Positions 55,201-62,075 of a stretch of 64,000 nucleotides of DNA are shown here, one piece after another. A program made the translations under genes and the position numbers. This DNA comes from Bin80 sp965219915 (GTDB taxonomy: Bacteria; Bacteroidota; Rhodothermia; Rhodothermales; Bin80): assembly GCA_965219915.1 (NCBI GenBank), contig OZ244794.1:868001-932000 (forward strand). Reading direction: 5' to 3'. The notes below the pieces were generated by a model that did not search any database, was not told where the DNA came from, and saw nothing but the letters and a program-made list of their open reading frames with translations. Numbering within the stretch: position 1 is the first letter of the stretch; every line of letters begins with the position of its first letter.

Positions 55201-55448
55201 TCCTCATCCAAACGTAGGCCGGCCTGCCGTGCGTTGGCATCAGGACCATGACAGGCGTAACAGCGGTCCGAAAGGATCGGCCGGACGTGAAAATTATAGT
55301 CAACGACTTCCGGCAACGTTGCATCCCGTGGATGCAGTTCGCTCCCGCACCCGGCTGTCATAAGCAGGGTTATGCAAACCGCAAAAGGGATGATTTCAGG
55401 CCAGGAGATCCTTAACCACATGGCCATGCACATCTGTTAGTCTATACC
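52218..55448. repeat. Tandem duplication unit, copy B (3231 bp)
   Basis: The second unit, bounded by GGCGTCCC at 52218 and 55449. Sequence left of the joint follows the 470-residue DUF1501 5' end, and sequence right of 55449 continues into the 486-residue DUF1501, so the original order was 486-type, PSD1, 470-type. Nucleotide identity to copy A is high throughout, including third codon positions, with scattered substitutions. Confidence 0.93.
52275..55433 (-). CDS. PSD1-LamG lipoprotein, copy B
   Basis: The 1052-residue sister of copy A with the same lipobox (MTAGC, Cys29), heme motifs CYACH and CARCHDHKYDPI, LamG insert and DUF1553 end. Differences are mostly conservative (RLHFRIHSDD for RLYSRIHSDD; SHFTNAVPVPAL for SPYAVPVPAL; EKAGIRYEQG for EKHGIGIRYEQG) and I see no stop or frameshift, so both copies are kept functional or the duplication is fairly young. 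Its first 38 nt overlap the end of the 486-residue DUF1501 gene, and its TGA overlaps the ATG of the chimeric joint ORF. Confidence 0.92.
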   Translation of the reverse strand: MCMAMWLRISWPEIIPFAVCITLLMTAGCGSELHPRDATLPEVVDYNFHVRPILSDRCYACHGPDANARQAGLRLDEEAGAKQERLASGGYAVVPGSLRKSRLHFRIHSDDPEVRMPPPESKLSLSDHEIALLSRWIEQGAEWKPHWSFLPAADLPVPAVQQSDWPNNGIDHFTLARLESEGLTPAPEADPGTLLRRVTLDLTGLPSTLEELDAFLADTSAHAYEKVVDRLLDSPAYGEHMASMWLDIARFADTHGYQNDRDRNVWPWRDWVVEAYNENLPFDRFATLQLAGDLLPNATLNQRLATTFNRNHRQTNEGGSIEEEFRTEYVADRVNTIGAAFMGLTLECARCHDHKYDPITQANYYGLFSFFNNVDESGQTSHFTNAVPVPALDLPTPDDKGELDRLAREIESAERAVDNIAEMSRLGFTSWDQPLPPDTDPRPILTCEFERLNGPTLPCHDGKQGTAVFTPDVVPGYQGHAMAFDGESGFSFAGMGEFRRTHPFTVSLWINPGEETGAIIHRTQAALDAGSRGWELVLLDGRLVAQLAHMWPQNALRVQTIDTLPLGDWTHVAMTYDGSSRASGVRLYVNGLLADVETVRDGLTRHITYENMKVPLQIAYRFRDSGLRSGAVDELRLYDRKLYGFEVARLAGRTEVTPDREDLFQWYLAHEVTPWQRAQAVLQTLREKENTLFEGIPAIMVTEEMSSPRTAYILNRGQYDAKGEPVVPHTPEAILPFPDDAPRNRLGLARWLFHPEHPLTARVAVNRYWQKYFGTGIVSTPEDFGRQGALPSFPELLDYLATTFVNSGWDIKAMQRLIVTSATYRQQSEATPKLLELDPDNKLLARGPRLRLSAEMVRDQALAVSGLLDRTLGGPAVKPYQPGGLWQEKAGIRYEQGSGPDLYRRTLYTFFKRTSPPPSLITFDMPTRAQCVMRRQRTATPMQALVLLNDPQYVEASRHIAARMLGKETLEDQIAFGFRLLTGRSPDPSETKALQTLYTEQLEEFSKDPEAAKQLLETGESQLQAGLDPVEWAAHTMVANALLSFDEVIEKY

Positions 55449-56856
55449 GGCGTCCCTGGTGACGAAATGTGAGCCGCTCATGTTCAATGCCCAGCAAGTA
55501 GAGAATTGTCGCCTGGAAGTCGTGCACATGAACGGGGTTCTGTGTGATGTTGTATCCCAGGTCATCGGTGGCTCCGTAAGTGAGGCCAGGCTTGATCCCG
55601 CCCCCGGCCATCCAGATGGTGAAGCATCGCGGATGGTGGTCTCGTCCATAGTTTGTTTCTGTGAGCGTGCCCTGTGAATAATTCGTACGGCCGAATTCGC
55701 CACCCCAGATTACCAGTGTATCGTCCAGTAGTCCCCGTTGCTTCAGGTCTGTGACCAGCGCTGCAGATGGTTGATCGGTATCCTTGCATTGCAGCGCAAT
55801 GTCGTTTGGCAGGTTGCTGTGCTGGTCCCAACCCATATGGTAAAGTTGAATAAAGCGGACATCCCGCTCAGCGAGACGGCGGGCCAGAAGGCAATTGGCT
55901 GCATAAGTACCAGGTGTGCGCGCAGCTTCTCCGTAGAGCTCGAACGTTGCTTCGGGCTCGTCTGACAGGTCGGTAACATCGGGCACAGAGGTTTGCATCC
56001 GGTAAGCCATTTCGTATTGTGCAATGCGCGACTGGATTTCTGGATCTCCAGTGACGTCATAATGCATTTCGTTCAGGCGGGCCAGATGTTTGAGCATGCT
56101 ACGTCGGTCCCCGGTATTCAGTCCGGGCGGGTTATTCAGGTATAATACAGGATCCCCTCCTGCCCGGAACTGCACTCCCTGATGCAATGCTGCCAGAAAC
56201 CCGTTACCCCACAGACGGGAATAAATGGGTTGTGGGCGCTGGAGCCCACGGGACAGGAGTACGCAGAAGGTAGGCAGGTCTTCGTTGGAGCTGCCCAGTC
56301 CGTAGCTCAACCAGGCACCCATACTGGGGCGTCCAGGTTGTTGTGAGCCGGTTTGGAAGAAGGTAATAGCTGGGTCATGATTGATTGCCTCGGTGTACAT
56401 GGACCGTACAAGACAGAGTTCATCGGCAATCTTGGAGGTATAGGGTAGCAGATCACTGATCCAAGCGCCGCTGTTGCCGTGTTGTGCAAACGAACTTAAG
56501 GAGGGCGCTAGAGGTAGTGAATTCTGGTAGGCGGTCATACCAGTCAAGCGCTGTCCCATACGGATAGATTCTGGTAGGTCCTGTCCTCTTCTTTGAAGCA
56601 GTGAGGGCTTATAGTCAAAGAGTTCAAGCTGGGAAGGTCCACCGCTTTGGAAGAGATAAATTATTCGGCGGGCTTTGGGGGCAATGTGAGGAGAATTCAG
56701 AATTCCCCTAAAAGCTGAGCCTGTGGCCAATTGATCGGATGTTTGGGCACATCCCATGAGGGATGCGAGCGCTGCACCGCCTATTCCAAGACTCAGTTTT
56801 GAAAAAAAGTGTCGCCGGTTCATGCAACACCCGGCATCGTAGAAGGGATCACTCAT
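55396..56856 (-). CDS. DUF1501 protein, probable Tat lipoprotein
   Basis: A 486-residue DUF1501 protein. The N-terminal NRRHFFSKLSLGIGGAALASLMGC combines a twin-arginine motif with a lipobox (Cys36), so it is probably Tat-exported and lipidated, unlike the 470- and 487-residue paralogues, which lack the Cys. Family blocks are RIIYLFQSGGPSQLELFDYKP, INHDPAITFFQTGSQQPGRPSMGAW, IWGGEFGRTNY and YGRDHHPRCFTIWMAGGG. The ATG at 56856 overlaps the upstream PSD1 stop (ATGA). The C-terminal codons (GRRYRLTDVHGHVVKDLLA) contributed the second half of the chimeric joint ORF. Confidence 0.88.
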   Translation of the reverse strand: MSDPFYDAGCCMNRRHFFSKLSLGIGGAALASLMGCAQTSDQLATGSAFRGILNSPHIAPKARRIIYLFQSGGPSQLELFDYKPSLLQRRGQDLPESIRMGQRLTGMTAYQNSLPLAPSLSSFAQHGNSGAWISDLLPYTSKIADELCLVRSMYTEAINHDPAITFFQTGSQQPGRPSMGAWLSYGLGSSNEDLPTFCVLLSRGLQRPQPIYSRLWGNGFLAALHQGVQFRAGGDPVLYLNNPPGLNTGDRRSMLKHLARLNEMHYDVTGDPEIQSRIAQYEMAYRMQTSVPDVTDLSDEPEATFELYGEAARTPGTYAANCLLARRLAERDVRFIQLYHMGWDQHSNLPNDIALQCKDTDQPSAALVTDLKQRGLLDDTLVIWGGEFGRTNYSQGTLTETNYGRDHHPRCFTIWMAGGGIKPGLTYGATDDLGYNITQNPVHVHDFQATILYLLGIEHERLTFRHQGRRYRLTDVHGHVVKDLLA

Positions 56857-59800
56857 CGGTATTGAGCCTCGTCCAAATTCAGGATAGTACTGGTTACAAC
56901 AGTCATGGCAGCCAGTTTCACAATGTCACTGGTACGCCTGAGCGGGGTTATGCCCACCGACACTAGCGCGCGTGCACTGGTTGGGTCCTGTTCAAATTTA
57001 CGAGTTTGTTCGTCCAGAAGATCAGTGAGCGTGTTGAGCTCTCCTGCCTCAGGTGATCTGGAGGTAAGCCAGAGAAAGGCCTCTGCAATCTGTTCTTGCT
57101 GATTTGTGCCTTCACTGGCAAGCACGCGAACGGCAAGTGCACGCGCTGCTTCCACATACTGGGGATCGTTCAAAAGCACCAGAGACTGCAGCGGTGTCGC
57201 GGTGGTTTGCCGCTCCACCGTACATATGGACCGCTCCGGGGCGTCGAAGGTCAGCATTGCCGGCGGGGGGATCGTCCGTTTCCAGTAGGTATAAAGGCTG
57301 CGCCGGTGAACATCTGGGCCGGGGCGATAGCGGTTCTCACCAATCTGATTCGCAAGTGCCCTCCAGAGTCCAGCCGGTTGATAGGGGCGTACCGGCTCGC
57401 CGCCAATCGTCGGGTTCAGCAGATTACTGACCAGCAACGCATTGTCGCGCATCATTTCGGCGGACAATCGCTTGCGCGGAGCGCGTGCTAACAGCACATT
57501 GTTTGGATCCCGTTCCCGAAGGATTCGTGTCACTCGGCTACTTTGACGGTAGGTTGCGGACAGGGCGATCTCTCGGATCAGTGCTTTGGTGTCATAATCT
57601 AGGTCAATGAATCTTGTAGCCAGATAATCAAGCAGTGCTGGATTTGAGGGTAGTGCGCCCTGACTACCAAAGTCTTCTGGTGTGTGGACCAATCCTTCTC
57701 CAAAGAGCAGCTGCCAGACGCGGTTTACAGCTACGCGTGCGGTCAGGGGATTGTCTTTATGCACAATCCATTGTGCAAGTCCCAACCGGTTACGTGGCAG
57801 ACTGTCGGGAAAGGAAAAGATTGCTGCCGGGGTCCCCGGTCCCACGGAATCCAGAGGAGCATCATATGCCCCGCGATCCAGAACATGCGTGGCGCGTGGT
57901 TCGGGCATCTCTTCCATGACCATAACATCGGGTACACGTCGTAGTGCACGCCGAAGGCTGTCCAACACAGCATTTGCTGCATTTAATCCGGGATCGTAAT
58001 GGGCTTGATAGTGGGCGGTCGTTTGAATGGCGGGCTCCCGTCCAGCAAGGTAGGCGACTTCCAGGTCCGTGAGTACTCGGGCGTATACATGGAGATCGTC
58101 AAGAGTACCCTCCCTTACCCCTTCGATATCACCAATCGTGCGATTGCGGTGAGTCCAATTGCCTGCAAGGAGCCCGTTTCCGTTCAGTATACTCTCACGC
58201 GCAAGCGAATCTTCGTTAACACGAACATGGCTTGAAGTGCCATTCAGGTACAGGGAAACTCCTTGTGCGCGTCCACTGCCGTCGTAGGTGGCAGAGATGT
58301 GGGTCCACGTATCTGTCGGTATTTCTTGTGCGGTCTGTACGGAGATCTGATGGTTTCCGTCGTGAATCAGGCGGAGCCGAAGCCAACCGTCTTTGGTGCG
58401 TGCGAGGTCGTAACCACCGCGCTTTTGCTCCCCGTTTCGTTTGGAGAACAGTGCAATATCTTTTGGCTGGTCTTGGATGAGTATCCAGGCGCTCAGTGAG
58501 AACCGGTCGTACCACTCAAAGTCAGCATCTAGGCCGAGGTTTAGAAAATTTCGCCCGTCAAAGGTTAACCCATTGCCGCGTTTCCCTTCGGTGACCAGAG
58601 GCGGGTCAAGTACTTTTTCCAGTCCGGTGTTTGCCAATCCATCCGGCCCCACGCGCGCAGGAGAAACCAGGTTGTCCAGATCGTCCAAAGGCAGGGATGT
58701 CAATAGGCCGGATTCGATGGTCGTCTCAAGACTGGGCGTCCAATCAGGAGGCGGTGAACTTTGAGGCCAGTCCGCCACGACTTGCTCAACAGAATCAATT
58801 CCCGCAACCGTTTGCGCAATGGAGGCCTCTAATGCAGGATCCTCAAGCCGGATGGCGGGTCTTGGTGAGAGATCAAAATAATTGATCTGGGCCTGTTCAT
58901 CCACGCCGTTAAAGAAGGCGAACATGCTGTAGTATTCTTCCTGCAGGATCGGATCATACTTATGATCATGGCACCGTGCACATTCCATTGTTAATCCCAG
59001 GAATGCAGTTGCCGTTGTATTGGTTCGATCGGCGACATACTCTGTCAAGTATTCTTCAGCAACTACGCCCCCTTCCTGAGTTATGGCATGGTTACGATTA
59101 AATCCGGTAGCCAATCGTTGCTCAAAGGTCGCTTCGGGAAGCAGGTCGCCAGCAATCTGCCAAACCACGAAGTCATCGTAGGGAAGGTTTGCATTAAAGG
59201 CCCGTACGACCCAGTCACGCCACGGCCACATTGTCCGCGGACGGTCATCCTGGTAGCCATGTGTATCGGCGTAGCGCGCAATATCCAGCCACATGGAAGT
59301 CATACGTTCTCCGTAGGTCAGACGTGCAAGCAACTCATCCACCAAGCGTTCATAGGCATCCTCCCGCGTATCATTCAGGAAGGCGTTGAGTTCGGTCGGA
59401 GTTGGCGGCAGCCCTGTGAGATCAAACGTCACACGGCGAAGCAGCTTAGCGCGGTCTGCTTCCTCGGACGGACTAAGTCCGGCAGACTCAATACTATGTA
59501 ACACGAAATAATCAATGGGGCCGCGTGTCCAGTGTTCATTACGCACTTCTGGCAGGGCAGGACGTATGGGGGGTGTGAATGCCCAGTGTGGTTTCCAGTC
59601 TGCGCCCTGGTCAATCCAGCGCTTTATGAGTGCGATCTCACGTGCAGTAAGTGATAGATTGCTTTCCGGCGGTGGCATACGCCGTTGAGGATCTTCGCTG
59701 GAGATATGTTCAACCAGGAGGCTGGCCGCGGCGTTGCCGGGTTCGATGATTCGCTGTGTTGAATCATCACGGCTAACGCCGTAGGCACCTGCCTGGGTAT

Positions 59801-60038
59801 CAAGCCGAAGCTCTGCCTTGCGCACTTGGTCATCCGGTCCATGGCATTTGTAGCAGCGATCTGATAGCACAGGTTTGATATGCCAGTTGTAGTCAACCGG
59901 AACCGGTAGCGCGGTACGGTCCGTTGAAGACTGACTACAAGCCGCCAACAGGAGCAGTATTACGACCCAGAATGATCGAAGAATTGACACGGGAAGGCCT
60001 ATTGTAGTGATCCAGTAATTTACAACGTATAGTTGCAT
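56853..60038 (-). CDS. PSD1-LamG lipoprotein, first gene of the operon
   Basis: A 1061-residue lipoprotein (lipobox LLAAC, Cys34). The domain order is as in the 1052-residue proteins: heme motif CYKCH, MPPPESNLSLT, DUF1549 (LLRRVTFDLTGLPP, MTSMWLDIARYADTHGYQDD), CARCHDHKYDPI, LamG (NGLTFDGRNFLNLGLD, SLSAWILIQDQ, HISATYDGSGRAQGVSLYLNG) and DUF1553 (NRLGLAQWIVHKDNPLTARVAVNRVWQLLFG, WKRTIPPPAMLTFD). It is well diverged from the tandem pair. As the 5'-most gene of the minus-strand run, it should follow the promoter, within 60039-60451. Confidence 0.92.
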   Translation of the reverse strand: MQLYVVNYWITTIGLPVSILRSFWVVILLLLAACSQSSTDRTALPVPVDYNWHIKPVLSDRCYKCHGPDDQVRKAELRLDTQAGAYGVSRDDSTQRIIEPGNAAASLLVEHISSEDPQRRMPPPESNLSLTAREIALIKRWIDQGADWKPHWAFTPPIRPALPEVRNEHWTRGPIDYFVLHSIESAGLSPSEEADRAKLLRRVTFDLTGLPPTPTELNAFLNDTREDAYERLVDELLARLTYGERMTSMWLDIARYADTHGYQDDRPRTMWPWRDWVVRAFNANLPYDDFVVWQIAGDLLPEATFEQRLATGFNRNHAITQEGGVVAEEYLTEYVADRTNTTATAFLGLTMECARCHDHKYDPILQEEYYSMFAFFNGVDEQAQINYFDLSPRPAIRLEDPALEASIAQTVAGIDSVEQVVADWPQSSPPPDWTPSLETTIESGLLTSLPLDDLDNLVSPARVGPDGLANTGLEKVLDPPLVTEGKRGNGLTFDGRNFLNLGLDADFEWYDRFSLSAWILIQDQPKDIALFSKRNGEQKRGGYDLARTKDGWLRLRLIHDGNHQISVQTAQEIPTDTWTHISATYDGSGRAQGVSLYLNGTSSHVRVNEDSLARESILNGNGLLAGNWTHRNRTIGDIEGVREGTLDDLHVYARVLTDLEVAYLAGREPAIQTTAHYQAHYDPGLNAANAVLDSLRRALRRVPDVMVMEEMPEPRATHVLDRGAYDAPLDSVGPGTPAAIFSFPDSLPRNRLGLAQWIVHKDNPLTARVAVNRVWQLLFGEGLVHTPEDFGSQGALPSNPALLDYLATRFIDLDYDTKALIREIALSATYRQSSRVTRILRERDPNNVLLARAPRKRLSAEMMRDNALLVSNLLNPTIGGEPVRPYQPAGLWRALANQIGENRYRPGPDVHRRSLYTYWKRTIPPPAMLTFDAPERSICTVERQTTATPLQSLVLLNDPQYVEAARALAVRVLASEGTNQQEQIAEAFLWLTSRSPEAGELNTLTDLLDEQTRKFEQDPTSARALVSVGITPLRRTSDIVKLAAMTVVTSTILNLDEAQYR

Positions 60039-60451
60039 TCTGCTACCGGGAGGGTTTTAATTCGGTGGGCGGGATGCTCACCCATGGCGGTGCAATGAGT
60101 GTGATGTACATAGCACAGGTGGTCAATTCTGACGCAGGTAGTAATCTATTGTCTGGATCATCACGTACTGCAGCATTCCAGAGGGCACCACTCGACTAAT
60201 GGTTGATTATCGTCGGATTGGCATGATCCCGGTATCCGTGCGCAGATCTTCGTTGTTGGCGAAGCCGCCGCTGCTCAATTTGCACTTGAACCCACGCCCG
60301 GTTTAGGTCATCGCAATCTGCCCCAAATTTCAAGGAACCTTAATTGTAATATTTAATTAGACTAAATCTAAATAACCATTACCTTAACCGGCAAACATAT
60401 TCAGGAGGGTTCAGATGTTTTTCGCAGGAGTGCCCATATAGACATGGACAA
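60039..60451. other. Divergent control region between the PSD1 operon and the CbiX-like gene
   Basis: The 413 bp should hold promoters for the long minus-strand operon and for the plus-strand CbiX-like gene. An AT-rich part lies at 60340-60390. I found no cobalamin riboswitch-like elements, LacI-type operator or gene in it. Confidence 0.55.
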
Positions 60452-61357
60452 ATGGACTTGATGCAAAGGCAAATGAGGGTTGTATTGTTTTTCGTAACGA
60501 TGTGGCTGGCGGCAGCAACAGTCGACGCGCAGAACTCCAATTCTTGCGGGCTTATGGTCATGGCACATGGCGGTGGTGATCAATGGAATACCGCAGTCGA
60601 AACGGCGGTTATGCCGTTGAGGGAGGAATTCCCTGTTGCTATAGCCTTTGGGATGGCGGATCCAGTCACAATGAAAGAAGCCGTTACGGAGTTGGAAGAG
60701 CAGAATGTCGTTTGCATTGCTGTTGTGCGGCTTTTTATGTCGGCGCACTCTTTTCTGCATCAGACCGAGTATCTTCTTGGTCTGAGAGAAGATCCACCAG
60801 CTTTTTTTATTTCCCACGGCGGTCACTCGCATCATGATTCCAACCCCCAGCCCCTTGATCTTTCAGCGAGCATTAAAATCAGTGAGACCGCCTTACTGGA
60901 TGTCCCAGAAATGGGAGGGATCCTGACCGCGAATGCACTGGCGCTAAGTGACAGTTCAGGCGCTGAATCCGTACTTATCATTGCACACGGCACGGGGGAT
61001 GATCAGGTTAATGCCGAGTGGATCCAGAAGCTGGACCTCCTGGCCGACTCTGTTCGGTCTACGGGTCTTTTCAGTGAGGTTGCTGTTCACACCCTGCGGG
61101 AGGATTGGTCAGATAAACGCGCAAAGTCAGAGAAAGAGATTCGACAGTTTGTCGATACACATGCACGTAACAATGGCAGAACGATTGTGCTCCCGTTCAG
61201 ATTATTTGGATTCGGCCCCTACGAGGAGGTGCTCGAAGGGTTGGCCTACCAGTCGAATGGTCGGGGCTTGTTACCCAGCCCAGCTGTAACCGAATGGATC
61301 AGGAGGACCGCCAACGAGTTGTTCCTTGAGTTCGACGAGACTGCAAGCGTAGAGTAA
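60452..61357 (+). CDS. Secreted two-lobed CbiX-like protein
   Basis: A 301-residue protein of the CbiX/SirB chelatase superfamily with a signal peptide (VVLFFVTMWLAAATVDAQ), so it acts outside the cytoplasm. Lobe 1 has MVMAHGGGD (His39) and RLFMSAHSFL (His99), the positions of the two metal-binding His of CbiX. Lobe 2 has LIIAHGTGDD (His179), but at the second site reads LFGFGPYEEV without His. A His-rich stretch HGGHSHHD (122-129) lies between the lobes. Cytoplasmic CbiX inserts cobalt into sirohydrochlorin. An exported form suggests metal or tetrapyrrole handling, perhaps serving the heme-type proteins next door (inference). ATGs at 60461 and 60473 are alternative starts. Confidence 0.82.
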   Translation: MDLMQRQMRVVLFFVTMWLAAATVDAQNSNSCGLMVMAHGGGDQWNTAVETAVMPLREEFPVAIAFGMADPVTMKEAVTELEEQNVVCIAVVRLFMSAHSFLHQTEYLLGLREDPPAFFISHGGHSHHDSNPQPLDLSASIKISETALLDVPEMGGILTANALALSDSSGAESVLIIAHGTGDDQVNAEWIQKLDLLADSVRSTGLFSEVAVHTLREDWSDKRAKSEKEIRQFVDTHARNNGRTIVLPFRLFGFGPYEEVLEGLAYQSNGRGLLPSPAVTEWIRRTANELFLEFDETASVE

Positions 61358-61389
61358 GAGCGGATTTAAGGCTCGAGCCCCGTACAGAT

Positions 61390-61438
61390 CAACTCATACG
61401 GCCCACCTGCCGCTGCCTTGGATGTGCCGCATGAGTTG
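61390..61438. terminator. Hairpin between convergent genes
   Basis: CAACTCATACGGC (61390-61402) pairs with GCCGCATGAGTTG (61426-61438) with one mismatch, between the convergent CbiX-like and thioredoxin genes. It lacks a T-run on either side, so it could be a bidirectional, possibly factor-assisted, end of transcription. Confidence 0.5.
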
Positions 61439-61509
61439 AGAGGATTACGTACTGTTCGGTGGAATCCTTTGGGTGAGGTTTCCCCCGCCATCCAACAACA
61501 GGTTACCAG

Positions 61510-62067
61510 CTAGTCTACAGGTATTACATTCAATTGATCTATTGAGTCCAGTAGCTCTTCTTGTTGTGCGTCACTTAGAAATCCCGTCCAAACATTTTTG
61601 ACTAATCCCTGCCTGTCAAATTGAACTACTGTTGGGACATCAGAAACACCAGCTGCTCGTAATGGACATGCAATGACTGAGTCAGCAAATACGTTAAAGG
61701 CCTCAAGATGGATTTGTTGCACAGCAACCGACGAACTTGTATCTACGGAAGCTATCACAGATAATGGGGCTCCGGCTGACTCTATATGCTCGACGATTGT
61801 CCTGTAAAATGGATAGCTAGCCCTGCACCAAGGACATGTGGGACTGAGGGCTAGGATTAGGACATTTTCTCCCTCTTTTCCAAGGCATTTCTGGAAAACC
61901 TCTGCTACATCTCCTTGGGCTATCATGGGCATGGCTGTTCGATCCGATTTAATCAAATGGAAATAGAGGAACAAGCCAAGCACAAACAACAACAGCACAT
62001 GGACCGCTACCTCGCGTATAGTGAGTCTGCACCTTCCAAATCTCCAGTCTTTTTTTGAGTCACCCAT
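61510..62067 (-). CDS. Membrane-anchored TlpA/thioredoxin-like protein
   Basis: A 185-residue protein. The ATG at 62067 is followed by a short charged N-terminus and one membrane helix (about 20-38, VAVHVLLLFVLGLFLYF). A thioredoxin fold outside the membrane follows, with active site CPWC (78-81, in LALSPTCPWCRASYPFY) and the cis-Pro loop SDVPTVVQF. The frame extends to 62235, but that would overlap the beta-propeller gene. It is the last gene of the peptide-propeller-thioredoxin cassette and starts 8 nt after the propeller stop. Redox care of the Cys-rich peptide is an attractive inference. Confidence 0.85.
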   Translation of the reverse strand: MGDSKKDWRFGRCRLTIREVAVHVLLLFVLGLFLYFHLIKSDRTAMPMIAQGDVAEVFQKCLGKEGENVLILALSPTCPWCRASYPFYRTIVEHIESAGAPLSVIASVDTSSSVAVQQIHLEAFNVFADSVIACPLRAAGVSDVPTVVQFDRQGLVKNVWTGFLSDAQQEELLDSIDQLNVIPVD

Positions 62068-62075
62068 GAAACGGT

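Noticed and set aside
60039..60451. Possible cobalamin riboswitch before the CbiX-like gene
   Set aside because: I could not find the conserved B12-box or the paired core elements; the region has only an AT-rich block.
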